NCBI GenBank assembly: GCA_010092695.1
Contig: JAADJJ010000001.1
Location: 2,604,001 to 2,668,000, forward strand
Origin: Enterobacteriaceae bacterium 4M9
GTDB lineage: Bacteria; Pseudomonadota; Gammaproteobacteria; Enterobacterales; Enterobacteriaceae
Direction: 5' to 3'
DNA: 64,000 bases
Under the pieces are notes generated by a model. The model was not told where the DNA came from. It did not search any database and saw nothing but the letters and a program-made list of their open reading frames with translations. Below are positions 43,464-54,400 of this stretch, piece after piece; position 1 is the first letter of the stretch, and the number at the start of each line of letters is the position of its first letter. A program made the position numbers and the translations under genes.

Positions 43464-45575
43464 ATGACAAAACAAACCATACTGCGCCGTACCATACTGG
43501 CTGGCATGCTGCCCCCCCTGCTCTTTCCCTTCACCGCAGGCGCAGAAGAGACAATGCTTGTCAGCGCAACCCCAGGCATAACCCTGTCCGAACTGGATAC
43601 CCCAGCGGCTGTTAATGTGGTGTATGGCGACGATATGCGTCGCGCCACAACGCGGGTTAACCTTTCAGAAAGCCTGACCAGCGTGCCGGGTTTACAGGTG
43701 CAAAATCGACAGAACTACGCTCAGGATCTTCAGTTGTCGATTCGCGGTTTTGGTTCGCGCTCCACTTACGGTGTACGTGGCATTCGTCTGTATGTGGACG
43801 GCATTCCGGCTACCATGCCTGACGGCCAGGGACAAACCTCTAATATTGATATCAACAGCGTCGATAGCGTTGAAGTCTTGCGCGGCCCTTTCTCTGCGCT
43901 GTATGGCAACTCCTCCGGTGGTGTGATTAACGTCAATACCCAGACCGGTCGCCAACCCACCACGCTTGAAGCCGGTACCTGGTACGGCAGCTTCGGCTCC
44001 TGGCGCAATGAGATTAAAGCCAGCGGCGCAAGCGGTGATGGTACCCAGGCGGGCGATGTGGATTACACGGTCTCAGCCAGCCGCTTCACCACCCACGGTT
44101 TTCGCGACCACAGCAATACACAGAAGAATCTCGGCAATGCAAAGCTGGGTGTAAAGCTCGATGATGTCAGTAAACTGACGCTCATGTTCAACAGTGTTGA
44201 TACCGATGCAGACGATCCCGGTGGACTGAGCTATGACGAGTGGCGCGCCAACCCGCGCCAGGCACCGCGAGCAGAGCAATACAACACGCGTAAAACCATC
44301 AAACAGACGCAGGCCGGGCTGCGTTATGACCGCCAGATGAGTGAGAAAGATGACATTAGCCTGATGGCCTGGGCCGGTATTCGCGAAACGGTGCAGTACC
44401 AGTCGATTCCGCAGGCACCGCAGCAAAACCCCAGCCATCCCGGCGGCGTGATTGACCTTACCCGCCATTACCAGGGCATTGATGCGCGCTGGACCCATCG
44501 CGGCGAACTGCTGGTGCCTGTGAGCATTACCGGCGGGCTGGACTACGAAACGCTCAATGAAAAACGCAAAGGCTTTGAGAACTTTGTGACCAGCAGCGGC
44601 GGCACGCAGTTTGGGCAAAAAGGTGATTTGCGTCGTAATGAGCGCAACTTGATGTGGAACCTTGACCCTTATCTGCAAACGTCCTGGCAGTTAACGCCGT
44701 CGTTAACACTGGATGCGGGCATACGCTATAGCTCGGTGTGGTTTGATTCCAACGACCGCTACGTCACGGCAGGTAACGGTGATGACAGCGGCGAGACCAG
44801 CTATCACAAATGGCTGCCCGCAGGCGCACTGAAATACGCCGTCAATGAGGCATGGAATCTGTATGTCACCGGCGGGCGCGGTTTTGAAACGCCGACCATT
44901 AACGAGCTGTCCTATCGTGACGGCGGCATCAATGGCCTTAACTTCAACCTTAAACCCTCAACCAATACAACCTGGGAAGTGGGTAGTAAAAACCGCGTGG
45001 GCAACGGCCTGTTCACTGTGGCGCTGTTTCAGACAGATACCGATAACGAAATTGTGGTCAGCGAAAGTAGCGGTGGGCGCAGCACTTATAAAAACGCCGG
45101 TGAGACCCGCCGTCGCGGCATGGAACTTGGTCTCGACCAGCGCTTTGCTGAAAACTGGCAACTGAAGATGGCCTGGACCTATCTTGATGCCACCTACCGC
45201 AGCAATGTCTGCCGCACCGGCGACTGTAACGGTAACCGTATTCCCGGCATTGCCCGCAATATGGGCTTTGCCTCGCTGGGTTGGGTGCCGGAAACGGGCT
45301 GGTATGCGGGCGCAGACGTGCGCTATATGGGGAATATTGCAGCAAACGACGCCAACAGCGCCAACGCGCCCTCCTATACCCTTGTGGGTCTGAATACGGG
45401 CTATAAACTGCCATACCGCAACTGGACGCTCGACGTATTTGGCCGCGTCGATAATCTGTTTGACCGCGACTACGCAGGCTCAGTAATTGTGAATGAAGGT
45501 AATGGACGCTATTACGAACCGGCGCCGGGGCGAAATTACGGCATAGGTGCAACAGTAAGCTACCGCTTCGAATAA
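43464..45575 (+). CDS. pqqU: PqqU (YncD), TonB-dependent outer-membrane receptor
   Basis: 703 residues from the ATG at 43464 (signal peptide MTKQTILRRTILAGMLPPL..., cut near GAEE); the longer frame from 43359 adds unrelated residues. The plug carries SESLTSVPGLQVQNRQNYAQ and LQLSIRGFGSRSTYGVRGIR, and the barrel ends YGIGATVSYRFE. It follows E. coli YncD, shown to take up pyrroloquinoline quinone, throughout. It ends in a terminator at 45597. Near yncE, as in E. coli, but oppositely oriented with the microcin-like gene between. Confidence 0.92.
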   Translation: MTKQTILRRTILAGMLPPLLFPFTAGAEETMLVSATPGITLSELDTPAAVNVVYGDDMRRATTRVNLSESLTSVPGLQVQNRQNYAQDLQLSIRGFGSRSTYGVRGIRLYVDGIPATMPDGQGQTSNIDINSVDSVEVLRGPFSALYGNSSGGVINVNTQTGRQPTTLEAGTWYGSFGSWRNEIKASGASGDGTQAGDVDYTVSASRFTTHGFRDHSNTQKNLGNAKLGVKLDDVSKLTLMFNSVDTDADDPGGLSYDEWRANPRQAPRAEQYNTRKTIKQTQAGLRYDRQMSEKDDISLMAWAGIRETVQYQSIPQAPQQNPSHPGGVIDLTRHYQGIDARWTHRGELLVPVSITGGLDYETLNEKRKGFENFVTSSGGTQFGQKGDLRRNERNLMWNLDPYLQTSWQLTPSLTLDAGIRYSSVWFDSNDRYVTAGNGDDSGETSYHKWLPAGALKYAVNEAWNLYVTGGRGFETPTINELSYRDGGINGLNFNLKPSTNTTWEVGSKNRVGNGLFTVALFQTDTDNEIVVSESSGGRSTYKNAGETRRRGMELGLDQRFAENWQLKMAWTYLDATYRSNVCRTGDCNGNRIPGIARNMGFASLGWVPETGWYAGADVRYMGNIAANDANSANAPSYTLVGLNTGYKLPYRNWTLDVFGRVDNLFDRDYAGSVIVNEGNGRYYEPAPGRNYGIGATVSYRFE

Positions 45576-45596
45576 AAAAATAAGGTTAACTCTACG

Positions 45597-45634
45597 GCCC
45601 GTCTTTATTAAAACAAGGCGGGCTTTATTATTTT
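45597..45634 (+). terminator. Terminator of pqqU
   Basis: Stem GCCCGTCTT/AAGGCGGGC (one G-U pair), 9-nt loop, T-rich tail. Confidence 0.8.
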
Positions 45635-45899
45635 ACAGCCTCGTAAAATAATCGATATATAAAAAATTATATTTCCATTGCGTTGCTACCAATATAATTT
45701 ACCTTTTTACCTTTCATGTTACAAAAAGTAACAATTAACCCCCTGAACCTTCAGTGACTTTCCCTCCTGCCTGGCATTTTTTATCTATTCTTTGAAACGT
45801 TATTACAACTGAAGCACATAACCATTGTTACGGATATATGATGTTTGTATTTTTATAACTTAATGATTTTATTATTTTTACAGGCAATTGGGGGCAACA

Positions 45900-47288
45900 A
45901 TGTCACGGCGAGATGAAAAAAGCAGTCGCTATCTGCTCAGCGACTGGCGCCCGGAAGACCCGGCATTCTGGGAGCACAAAGGAAAGGCGATTGCCCGGCG
46001 CAATTTATGGATTTCAGTCGCCGCTTTATTGCTGGCATTTTGCGTCTGGATGTTATTTAGCGCCGTAGCAGTAAATCTTAATAAGGTCGGCTTTAATTTC
46101 ACCACCGATCAGCTTTTTTTACTCACCGCACTGCCTGCCCTTTCCGGGGCAATTCTGCGTGTACCTTACTCATTTATGGTGCCTATCTTCGGTGGCCGTT
46201 ACTGGACCGTTTTAAGCACCGTAATTCTGATTGTTCCCTGTATCTGGCTCGGTTTTGCGGTACAAAACCCGTCCACGCCTTACGGCGTTTTTATTGTTAT
46301 TGCGCTACTGTGCGGTTTTGCCGGGGCTAACTTCGCCTCCAGTATGGGCAACATCAGCTTCTTTTTCCCGAAGGAGCGCCAGGGCAGCGCACTGGGCGTA
46401 AATGGTGGGCTGGGTAACCTGGGCGTGAGCGTGATGCAGCTTATTGCGCCGCTCGTTATCTCCGTGCCCCTGTTTGTTTTCCTGGGTGTACAAGGTGTGT
46501 CGCAGGAAGACGGTTCATCGCTATGGCTGGCTAACGCCGCCTGGGTATGGGCACCACTCCTGTTGTTGGCCACCGTTGCAGCCTGGTTTGGCATGAATGA
46601 TATCGCCAGCTCCAAAGCCTCAATTGCAAGCCAACTGCCGGTGCTCAAACGCCTGCACCTGTGGCTGCTCAGTCTGCTTTATCTCGCCACCTTTGGCTCG
46701 TTTATCGGTTTTTCTGCTGGTTTTGCGATGCTGGCAAAAACCCAGTTCCCCGAGGTCGACATCCTCACTCTTGCGTTTTTTGGGCCGTTCATCGGCGCGC
46801 TGGCGCGTTCGGCGGGGGGCGTGATTTCCGACAAGCTCGGCGGTGTGCGCGTGACGCTGGTGAACTTCATCCTGATGGCCGTCTTCAGCGCCCTGCTGTT
46901 CCTGACGCTGCCCGGCAGCGGTTCCGGCAGCTTCGGTGCGTTTTATGCTGTGTTCATGGGCCTGTTTTTAACCGCAGGTCTGGGTAGCGGCTCCACCTTC
47001 CAGATGATCGCGGTTATTTTCCGCCAAATCACTATCGCTCGCGTGAAAAAGCGTGGCGGCAGCGACGAACAGGCCCAGCACGAGGCGGTGACCGATACGG
47101 CTGCGGCCCTCGGTTTTATCTCCGCTATTGGCGCTATCGGCGGTTTCTTTATTCCCAAAGCGTTTGGCACCTCGCTTGCCATGACCGGCTCACCGGCCGG
47201 CGCCATGAAAGTATTTCTGGTGTTTTACATCGTCTGTGTGCTGGTGACCTGGCTCGTTTATGGCCGCCGCACGCAGAGCACGCAGTAA
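45900..47288 (+). CDS. narU: NarU, nitrate/nitrite transporter
   Basis: 462 residues from the ATG at 45900, with GGGGG 5 bp upstream; same length as E. coli NarU. Major facilitator superfamily, 12 segments. Nitrate signature GFAGANFASSMGNISFFFPK and a second GLGSGSTFQMIAVIF stretch. Exchanges nitrate and nitrite across the inner membrane. First gene of narUZYWV; in E. coli this set is expressed in stationary phase under RpoS rather than by FNR. Confidence 0.92.
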   Translation: MSRRDEKSSRYLLSDWRPEDPAFWEHKGKAIARRNLWISVAALLLAFCVWMLFSAVAVNLNKVGFNFTTDQLFLLTALPALSGAILRVPYSFMVPIFGGRYWTVLSTVILIVPCIWLGFAVQNPSTPYGVFIVIALLCGFAGANFASSMGNISFFFPKERQGSALGVNGGLGNLGVSVMQLIAPLVISVPLFVFLGVQGVSQEDGSSLWLANAAWVWAPLLLLATVAAWFGMNDIASSKASIASQLPVLKRLHLWLLSLLYLATFGSFIGFSAGFAMLAKTQFPEVDILTLAFFGPFIGALARSAGGVISDKLGGVRVTLVNFILMAVFSALLFLTLPGSGSGSFGAFYAVFMGLFLTAGLGSGSTFQMIAVIFRQITIARVKKRGGSDEQAQHEAVTDTAAALGFISAIGAIGGFFIPKAFGTSLAMTGSPAGAMKVFLVFYIVCVLVTWLVYGRRTQSTQ

Positions 47289-47375
47289 TCCTTATTTCAC
47301 GTCGACCCGCTCAGCGGGCACATGCATGAGCAATGTAACCCACAGGGCGCCCCGCGCCCTGGCAGGAGATATGTC

Positions 47376-48611
47376 ATGAGTAAACTTCTCGACCGGTTTC
47401 GCTACTTTAAGCAAAAAGGCGATACCTTTTCCGGCGATCACGGTCAGGTGATGAACAGCAACCGCGACTGGGAAGACAGCTACCGCCAGCGCTGGCAGTT
47501 TGACAAAATTGTACGCTCCACCCACGGCGTAAACTGTACTGGTTCCTGTAGCTGGAAAATCTATGTAAAAAACGGCCTCGTAACCTGGGAAACCCAGCAA
47601 ACCGATTACCCGCGTACCCGCCCTGACTTACCCAACCATGAACCGCGCGGCTGCCCGCGTGGCGCCAGCTACTCCTGGTATCTGTACAGCGCCAATCGCC
47701 TGAAATATCCGCTGGTACGTAAACGTCTTATTGAGTTGTGGCGTGAGGCACTCACCGTGCACAGCGACCCGGTTGACGCCTGGGCGTCTATTGTTGAAGA
47801 CCCTGTGAAAGCCAAAAGTTATAAAGAAGTGCGCGGGCGCGGCGGCTTTGTACGGTCGAACTGGAAAGAGATGAACCAGCTGATTGCCGCTGCCAACGTC
47901 TGGACTATCAAAACCTTTGGCCCGGACCGCGTTGCGGGCTTTTCGCCCATTCCGGCGATGTCGATGGTGTCTTATGCCGCCGGTACGCGCTACCTGTCGT
48001 TACTGGGGGGCACCTGCCTGAGCTTTTACGACTGGTATTGCGACCTGCCGCCCGCCTCACCGATGACCTGGGGGGAACAGACCGACGTACCGGAATCCGC
48101 AGACTGGTATAACTCCAGCTACATCATCGCCTGGGGTTCTAACGTGCCGCAGACCCGCACCCCAGACGCCCACTTCTTTACCGAGGTACGCTACAAAGGC
48201 ACCAAAACTATTGCCATCACCCCGGACTACTCGGAAGTGGCCAAACTGTGTGACCAGTGGCTGGCGCCAAAACAAGGCACCGACAGCGCGCTGGCACTGG
48301 CGATGGGCCATGTGATCCTGAACGAATTCCACGTTAAAAACCCCAGCGAATATTTTATTAATTACGTGAAGCGCTACACCGATATGCCAATGCTGGTGCT
48401 GCTGGAGCCGCGTGAAGAGGGCTTTTATGCGCCGGGCCGCATGCTGCGCGCCAGCGACCTGGTTGACGGTCTGGGTGAAGCCAATAACCCGCAATGGAAA
48501 ACGGTGGCCTTTAACGATGCAGGCGAATTAGTGGCACCCAACGGCTCTATCGGTTTTCGCTGGGGCGAGAAAGGTAAATGGAACCTGGAGTCGCTGGCCA
48601 GCGGTAATTGA
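47376..48611 (+). pseudogene. narZ: NarZ, nitrate reductase alpha subunit, N-terminal part (frameshifted)
   Basis: 411 codons from the ATG at 47376. Molybdopterin bis-MGD catalytic subunit: STHGVNCTGSCSWKIYVKNG holds the His-Cys3 ligands of the FS0 cluster, followed by NHEPRGCPRGASYSWYLYS and a TPDYSEVAK Mo-cofactor segment. The frame stops at TGA 48609-48611 after LASGN. A shift at about 48606 restores the reading IETALRLSLIED and continues to 51117. Together the parts give about 1247 residues, the length of E. coli NarZ (1246), so only one indel is present. Confidence 0.9.
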
Positions 48612-51117
48612 AACCGCCCTGCGCCTGAGCCTGATTGAAGATGCTGACGAGCGCGTCACGGTCGGCTTCCCGTGGTTTGGCGGCTATGACAACCCGCACT
48701 TCAAACGCGTGGACATGGACCCGATTACGCTGCACACCCTGCCGGTTAAGCGCCTGGCACTTGCCAGCGGTGGCGAAGGGCTTGTCGTGAGCGTCTACGA
48801 CCTGGTGCTGGCGAGCTATGGCATTGAGCGTGGGCTGGATGACGATAACTGCGCACGTGATTACGGCGATATGAAAGCCTATACCCCGGCCTGGGCTGAG
48901 CAAATCACCGGCGTGCCGCGCCGCCATATTGAACAGATTGCCAGGGAGTTTGCGGATACGGCCAACAAAACGCATGGCCGTTCCATGATTATCCTCGGTG
49001 CTGGTGTCAACCACTGGTACCACATGGACATGAACTACCGTGGGATGATCAATATGCTCATCTTCTGCGGCTGTGTGGGCCAGAGCGGCGGTGGCTGGGC
49101 GCATTACGTGGGCCAGGAAAAGCTGCGTCCTCAGACCGGCTGGCTGCCGCTGGCGTTCGCACTGGACTGGAACCGCCCGCCGCGCCAGATGAACAGTACT
49201 TCCTTTTTCTACAATCATGCCAGCCAGTGGCGCTATGAAAAGCTTACTGCCCAGGAACTGCTGTCTCCGCTTGCAGACGCCAGTCGCTTTACCGGCCACA
49301 TGATTGACTTTAACGTGCGCGCCGAACGTATGGGCTGGCTGCCGTCTGCCCCACAGCTTAACGTTAACCCGCTGACCCTGGCCGCTAAAGCGGAACAGGC
49401 CGGTCAATCGGCTGCCGATTACACCGTGCAGGCGCTGAAAGCGGGCGATATCCGCTTTGCCTGTGAGCAGCCTGACAGCGGTGTGAATCACCCGCGTAAC
49501 CTGTTCGTCTGGCGCTCTAACCTGCTTGGCTCTTCCGGTAAAGGCCACGAGTACATGCTCAAATACCTGCTCGGCACCCAGAGCGGTATCCAGGGCGAAG
49601 ACCTTGGCAGTACCGACGGCGTGAAACCTGAAGAAGTGGAATGGCAGACCGCCGCTATCGAAGGCAAGCTCGACCTGTTAGTGACGCTCGATTTCCGTAT
49701 GTCGAGCACCTGCCTGTTCTCCGACATTGTGCTGCCGACCGCCACCTGGTATGAAAAAGACGACATGAATACTTCGGATATGCATCCGTTTATTCACCCG
49801 TTGTCCGCCGCCGTTGACCCTGCATGGGAATCACGCAGCGACTGGGAAATCTACAAAGGCATCGCTAAAGCCTTTTCCGAAACCTGTGTGGGACATCTGG
49901 GCGAAGAAACCGACGTGGTGCTGCAACCGCTTCAGCACGACTCCCCCGCCGAACTGGCGCAGCCGTTTGATATTCAGGACTGGCGTAAAGGCGAATGCGA
50001 CCTGGTGCCGGGTAAAACGGCACCCGTTATTGCCACCGTCACCCGCGATTATCCGGCGACATACGAACGTTTCACTGCGCTTGGGCCGCTGATGGACAAG
50101 CTCGGCAACGGTGGCAAAGGCATTAGTTGGAACACTGATAAAGAGGTGGATTTGCTGGGCCGCCTGAATTACCGCAAGGCCGATGGCCCGGCCAAAGGTC
50201 GCCCGATTATTGATTCGGCCATTGATGCCTCTGAGGTGATTCTGACGCTGGCCCCCGAAACCAACGGCCAGGTGGCCGTGCGCGCCTGGGAAGCACTGGG
50301 TGAACTGACCGGGCGTGACCACACTCACCTTGCCATGCCCAAAGAAGACGAGAAAATCCGTTTTCGCGACATTCAGGCCCAGCCACGCAAAATCATCTCA
50401 AGCCCCACCTGGTCCGGGCTTGAAGATGAACACGTCTCCTATAACGCCGGTTACACCAACGTGCATGAGCTTATTCCCTGGCGCACGCTTTCTGGTCGCC
50501 AGCAGCTGTATCAGGATCATACCTGGATGCGCGCCTTTGGCGAAAGCCTCGTCACCTGGCGACCGCCGGTGGACACCCGCAGCATTGTGAATATGAAGGA
50601 CAAAAAGCCCAACGGCTTCCCGGAGAAGGCGCTGAACTTCCTCACGCCGCACCAGAAATGGGGCATCCACTCTACCTACAGCGAAAACCTGCTGATGCTC
50701 ACCATGTCGCGCGGCGGGCCAATTGTCTGGATAAGCGAAATCGACGCCCGCGAACTGGGCATTGCTGACAACGACTGGATTGAGGCCTTTAACGCCAACG
50801 GCGCCCTCACCGCGCGTGCGGTGGTCAGCCAGCGCGTGCCGTCGGGCATGACCATGATGTACCACGCCCAGGAGCGCCTGATGAACATCCCTGGCTCTGA
50901 AATTACCGGGCTGCGCGGCGGTATCCATAACTCCGTCACCCGCATCTGCCCGAAACCGACCCACATGATTGGCGGCTACGCCCAGCTTGCCTACAGCTTT
51001 AACTACTACGGCACCGTCGGCTCAAACCGCGATGAGTTCATCATCATCCGCAAAATGAAAAATATTAACTGGCTGGATGACGAAGGTCTGGATCAGGTAC
51101 AGGAGAACACAAAATGA
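48607..51117 (+). pseudogene. narZ: NarZ, C-terminal part (frameshifted)
   Basis: Continues NarZ from IETALRLSLIED (48607); the first ATG of this frame is at 48709. Visible are YDLVLASYGIERGL, HGRSMIILGAGVNHWYH, GWAHYVGQEKLRPQTGW, TATWYEKDDMNTSDMHPF and KPTHMIGGYAQLAY, all typical of NarG/NarZ. It overlaps narY by ATGA. If the shift is real, this half lacks the iron-sulfur start and the enzyme is dead; if it is a sequencing slip, narUZYWV is complete. Confidence 0.9.
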
Positions 51118-52658
51118 AAATTCGCTCTCAGGTTGGCATGGTGCTCAACCTCGACAAATGCATTGGCTGTCACACCTGCTCCGTTACCTGTAAAAACGTC
51201 TGGACCGGGCGCGAAGGCATGGAATACGCCTGGTTCAATAACGTTGAAACCAAACCCGGCATTGGCTACCCGGCCGCGTGGGAAGACCAGGACAAATGGC
51301 AAGGTGGCTGGATCCGTAAAATCAACGGCAAACTACAGCCGCGTCTTGGAAGCAAAGTCGGCGTGCTGGCGAACATCTTCGCCAACCCGGTGTTGCCGGA
51401 GATAGACGACTATTACGAGCCGTTCACCTTCGACTATAAAACTCTGCACAACGCGCCAGAAGGCAAACACCTGCCCACCGCTCGCCCGCGCTCGCTGCTG
51501 ACCGGGCGGCGTATGGAGAAAATCGAAAACGGCCCTAACTGGGAGGAGTTACTTGGCGGCGAGTTTGAAAAACGCGCCCGCGACCGTAACTTTGAGGCCA
51601 TGCAAAAGGAGATGTACGGCCAGTTTGAAAACACCTTCATGATGTACCTGCCGCGCCTGTGCGAGCACTGCCTCAACCCAAGCTGTGTGGCCACCTGCCC
51701 GAGCGGCGCCATCTACAAGCGTGAGGAAGACGGCATTGTGCTGATTGACCAGGACAAGTGCCGCGGCTGGCGCATGTGCATTAGCGGCTGTCCGTATAAA
51801 AAAATCTACTTCAACTGGAAAAGCGGCAAGTCCGAGAAGTGCATCTTCTGCTACCCGCGCATTGAGTCCGGCCAGCCGACCGTGTGCTCTGAAACCTGCG
51901 TCGGGCGCATCCGCTATCTCGGCGTGCTGCTGTATGACGCAGACGCCATTGAAGAAGCCGCCAGCACCGAAAATGAGCAAGACCTTTACGAACGCCAGCT
52001 TGGGGTGTTCATGGACCCGCACGACCCGGCAGTGATTGAGCAGGCGCTCAAAGACGGCGTGCCGCAGAACGTGATTGACGCGGCGCAGAAATCGCCGGTC
52101 TACAAAATGGCGATGGACTGGAAGCTGGCGCTGCCACTGCACCCGGAATACCGCACGTTACCCATGGTCTGGTACGTGCCGCCGCTGTCACCGATTCAGT
52201 CAGTGGCTGATGCAGGTGGCCTGCCGCACAACGGCAGCGTGCTACCTGCGGTAGAAAACCTGCGTATCCCGGTGCAGTACCTGGCCAATATGATGAGCGC
52301 GGGCGATACCGGCCCGGTGCTGCGTGCGCTCAAGCGCATGATGGCCATGCGTCATTATATGCGCTCGCAGACGGTGGAAGGCGTGACCGACACGCGCGCC
52401 CTGGAGGAAGTGGGCTTAAGCGTGGCCCAGGTGGAAGAGATGTACCGCTATCTCGCTATCGCTAACTACGAAGACCGCTTTGTTATCCCAACCAGCCACC
52501 GCGAAATGGCGAGCGATGCGTTCCCGGAGCGAAACGGCTGCGGCTTTAGCTTTGGCGACGGCTGCCACGGCTCCGACACCAAATTCAACCTGTTCAACAG
52601 CAGCCGCATTGACGCCATTAACATCACGGAAGTGACCGACAAAGCGGAGGGCGAGTAA
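51114..52658 (+). CDS. narY: NarY, nitrate reductase beta subunit
   Basis: 514 residues. Four cluster-binding cysteine sets: CIGCHTCSVTC near the start, CEHCLNPSCVATC, CRGWRMCISGC (Trp replaces one Cys, giving the 3Fe-4S cluster), and CIFCYPRIESGQPTVCSETC. Transfers electrons from NarV haem to NarZ. Cytoplasmic face of the inner membrane. Overlaps narZ by ATGA and narW by TAATG. Confidence 0.95.
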   Translation: MKIRSQVGMVLNLDKCIGCHTCSVTCKNVWTGREGMEYAWFNNVETKPGIGYPAAWEDQDKWQGGWIRKINGKLQPRLGSKVGVLANIFANPVLPEIDDYYEPFTFDYKTLHNAPEGKHLPTARPRSLLTGRRMEKIENGPNWEELLGGEFEKRARDRNFEAMQKEMYGQFENTFMMYLPRLCEHCLNPSCVATCPSGAIYKREEDGIVLIDQDKCRGWRMCISGCPYKKIYFNWKSGKSEKCIFCYPRIESGQPTVCSETCVGRIRYLGVLLYDADAIEEAASTENEQDLYERQLGVFMDPHDPAVIEQALKDGVPQNVIDAAQKSPVYKMAMDWKLALPLHPEYRTLPMVWYVPPLSPIQSVADAGGLPHNGSVLPAVENLRIPVQYLANMMSAGDTGPVLRALKRMMAMRHYMRSQTVEGVTDTRALEEVGLSVAQVEEMYRYLAIANYEDRFVIPTSHREMASDAFPERNGCGFSFGDGCHGSDTKFNLFNSSRIDAINITEVTDKAEGE

Positions 52659-53353
52659 TGCAAATTCTCAAGGTGATTGCCCTGCTGCTGGAGTACCCCG
52701 ACGAGCAGGTGTGGCAAAGCGGCGAGGAGCTAAACGCACTGGTGTCGCAGGAGGCGCCGGAATTGCTGGCGTTTGTTAAGCGCCAGCTAAGCGGCAACCT
52801 GCTCGACCGCCAGGCCGAATGGGGCGAGATATTTGAGCGCGGGCGCTCAACCTCGCTGCTGCTGTTTGAACATGTGCACGCCGAGTCCCGCGATCGCGGC
52901 CAGGCAATGGTGGACTTAATGGCGCAATACGAGCGCGCCGGGCTTGCCATTGACTGTCGTGAACTGCCGGATTACCTGCCGCTGTATCTGGAATACCTCA
53001 GCACCCGAGAACCAACCGAAGCACGCCAGGGTTTGCAGGATGTGGCCCCTATTCTGGCGCTGATTGGCGGGCGGCTTAAGCAGCGCGATGCGCCCTACAA
53101 CGTGCTGTTCGACGCCCTGCTGCGCATTGCTGGCAGTAAATTAAGAAGTGACAGTGTCACAAAGCAGGTCAGCGGCGAAGCGCGGGACGACACGCCGAAA
53201 GCGCTCGACGCCGTGTGGGAAGAAGAACAGGTCAAATTCATTGAGGACAGCGGCCAGTCATGCAGCTCCTCGCCCCTGCAACAGCACCAGCGGCGCTTTA
53301 GCCAGGAGACGGTGCCCCAGTATCTGGATCTCTCAGTCGGAGGCCAAAAATGA
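52658..53353 (+). CDS. narW: NarW, nitrate reductase assembly chaperone
   Basis: 231 residues, all-helical NarJ/NarW (TorD-like) chaperone: LLEYPDEQVWQSGEEL, RGRSTSLLLFEHVHAESRDR, ELPDYLPLYLEYLS. Helps insert the molybdenum cofactor and holds the alpha-beta complex before membrane docking. Acidic C-terminal tail. Overlaps narV by ATGA. Confidence 0.93.
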   Translation: MQILKVIALLLEYPDEQVWQSGEELNALVSQEAPELLAFVKRQLSGNLLDRQAEWGEIFERGRSTSLLLFEHVHAESRDRGQAMVDLMAQYERAGLAIDCRELPDYLPLYLEYLSTREPTEARQGLQDVAPILALIGGRLKQRDAPYNVLFDALLRIAGSKLRSDSVTKQVSGEARDDTPKALDAVWEEEQVKFIEDSGQSCSSSPLQQHQRRFSQETVPQYLDLSVGGQK

Positions 53354-54030
53354 TGCACTTCCTGAATGTGTTTTTTTACGACATTTATCCGTACCTGTGC
53401 GGCACGGTATTTTTGCTCGGCAGCTGGCTACGCTATGACTACGGTCAGTACACCTGGCGCGCCGAGTCAAGCCAGATGCTGAGTAAAAAAGGGTTCCGGC
53501 TGGCCTCGAACCTGTTTCACATTGGCATTCTCGGTATTTTCTTCGGCCACTTCTTCGGCATGTTAACACCGCACTGGATGTATGAGGCGTTTTTACCCGT
53601 TGCCGTGAAGCAGCAGATGGCAATGTGGCTGGGCGGCATCTGCGGTGTACTCACGCTAACCGGTGGGTTGATGTTGCTGTGGCGCAGGCTGTTTAATCAC
53701 CGTGTGCGCGCAAGCTCAAGCACGGCCGATATCCTGATTTTGTCAATTTTGATGATTCAGTGCGCGCTGGGGCTGCTGACCATTCCTTTCTCCGCGCAAC
53801 ATACCGATGGCAGCGAAATGCTGAAACTGGTGGGCTGGGCACAGTCGATTGTTACCTTCCAGGGCGGCGCCTCAGCCCATCTCGACGGCGTGGCATATGT
53901 GTTCCGCGTGCATCTGGTGTTGGGGATGACGATTTTTCTGCTGTTCCCGTTCACGCGCCTGGTGCACGTCTGGAGTGCGCCATTTGAATATTTCACCCGC
54001 CGCTACCAGTTGGTGCGCTCGCGCCGTTAA
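53350..54030 (+). CDS. narV: NarV, nitrate reductase gamma subunit (cytochrome b)
   Basis: 226 residues, five membrane helices, with haem-ligand histidines in LFHIGILGIFFGHFFG and VFRVHLVLGM. Takes electrons from quinol at the periplasmic side and passes them to NarY. Last gene of the operon, followed by a terminator at 54042. Confidence 0.94.
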   Translation: MMHFLNVFFYDIYPYLCGTVFLLGSWLRYDYGQYTWRAESSQMLSKKGFRLASNLFHIGILGIFFGHFFGMLTPHWMYEAFLPVAVKQQMAMWLGGICGVLTLTGGLMLLWRRLFNHRVRASSSTADILILSILMIQCALGLLTIPFSAQHTDGSEMLKLVGWAQSIVTFQGGASAHLDGVAYVFRVHLVLGMTIFLLFPFTRLVHVWSAPFEYFTRRYQLVRSRR

Positions 54031-54041
54031 CCCCTCCGGCT

Positions 54042-54071
54042 AAGGGTGGAATAGGCTTTCCACCCTTTTTT
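54042..54071 (+). terminator. Terminator of narUZYWV
   Basis: 10-bp stem AAGGGTGGAA/TTCCACCCTT followed by a T-run. Confidence 0.9.
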
Positions 54072-54400
54072 AATTATCTCCCTCACCTTTTTAATCCATA
54101 CACATCTATAAACTCACCCATTGCTTCAATATGTTTTTTTCTTGATAGAAAAAACATTAATAATAATGAAAGACGACATTTATCATAAATTAAATTCATG
54201 GTTAATTTTATTTACACGCTGTGAACGCAATCACCTTTTATTTTATTGCTTTTTCTTTGGTGCGGGAGAATAATTTTTGCGCACACAAACAGACAGTGTT
54301 ACCCCTGTTATTCTTGCGTGCGCATCTAATTATGTCATTGTCATGATGACGCCCAAAACATAATAGTATTTATGTGGTTATTATAAGGATATATAATATA
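54072..54400. other. AT-rich leader of the autotransporter gene
   Basis: About 330 bp of markedly AT-rich sequence with T- and A-tracts. No gene seen. Typical of H-NS-silenced surface-protein promoters, by inference. Confidence 0.5.

Noticed and set aside
48547..49548. 333-codon minus-strand frame across narZ
   Set aside because: Antisense to strongly conserved NarZ sequence; low-complexity His/Ala/Val residues and no start signals.
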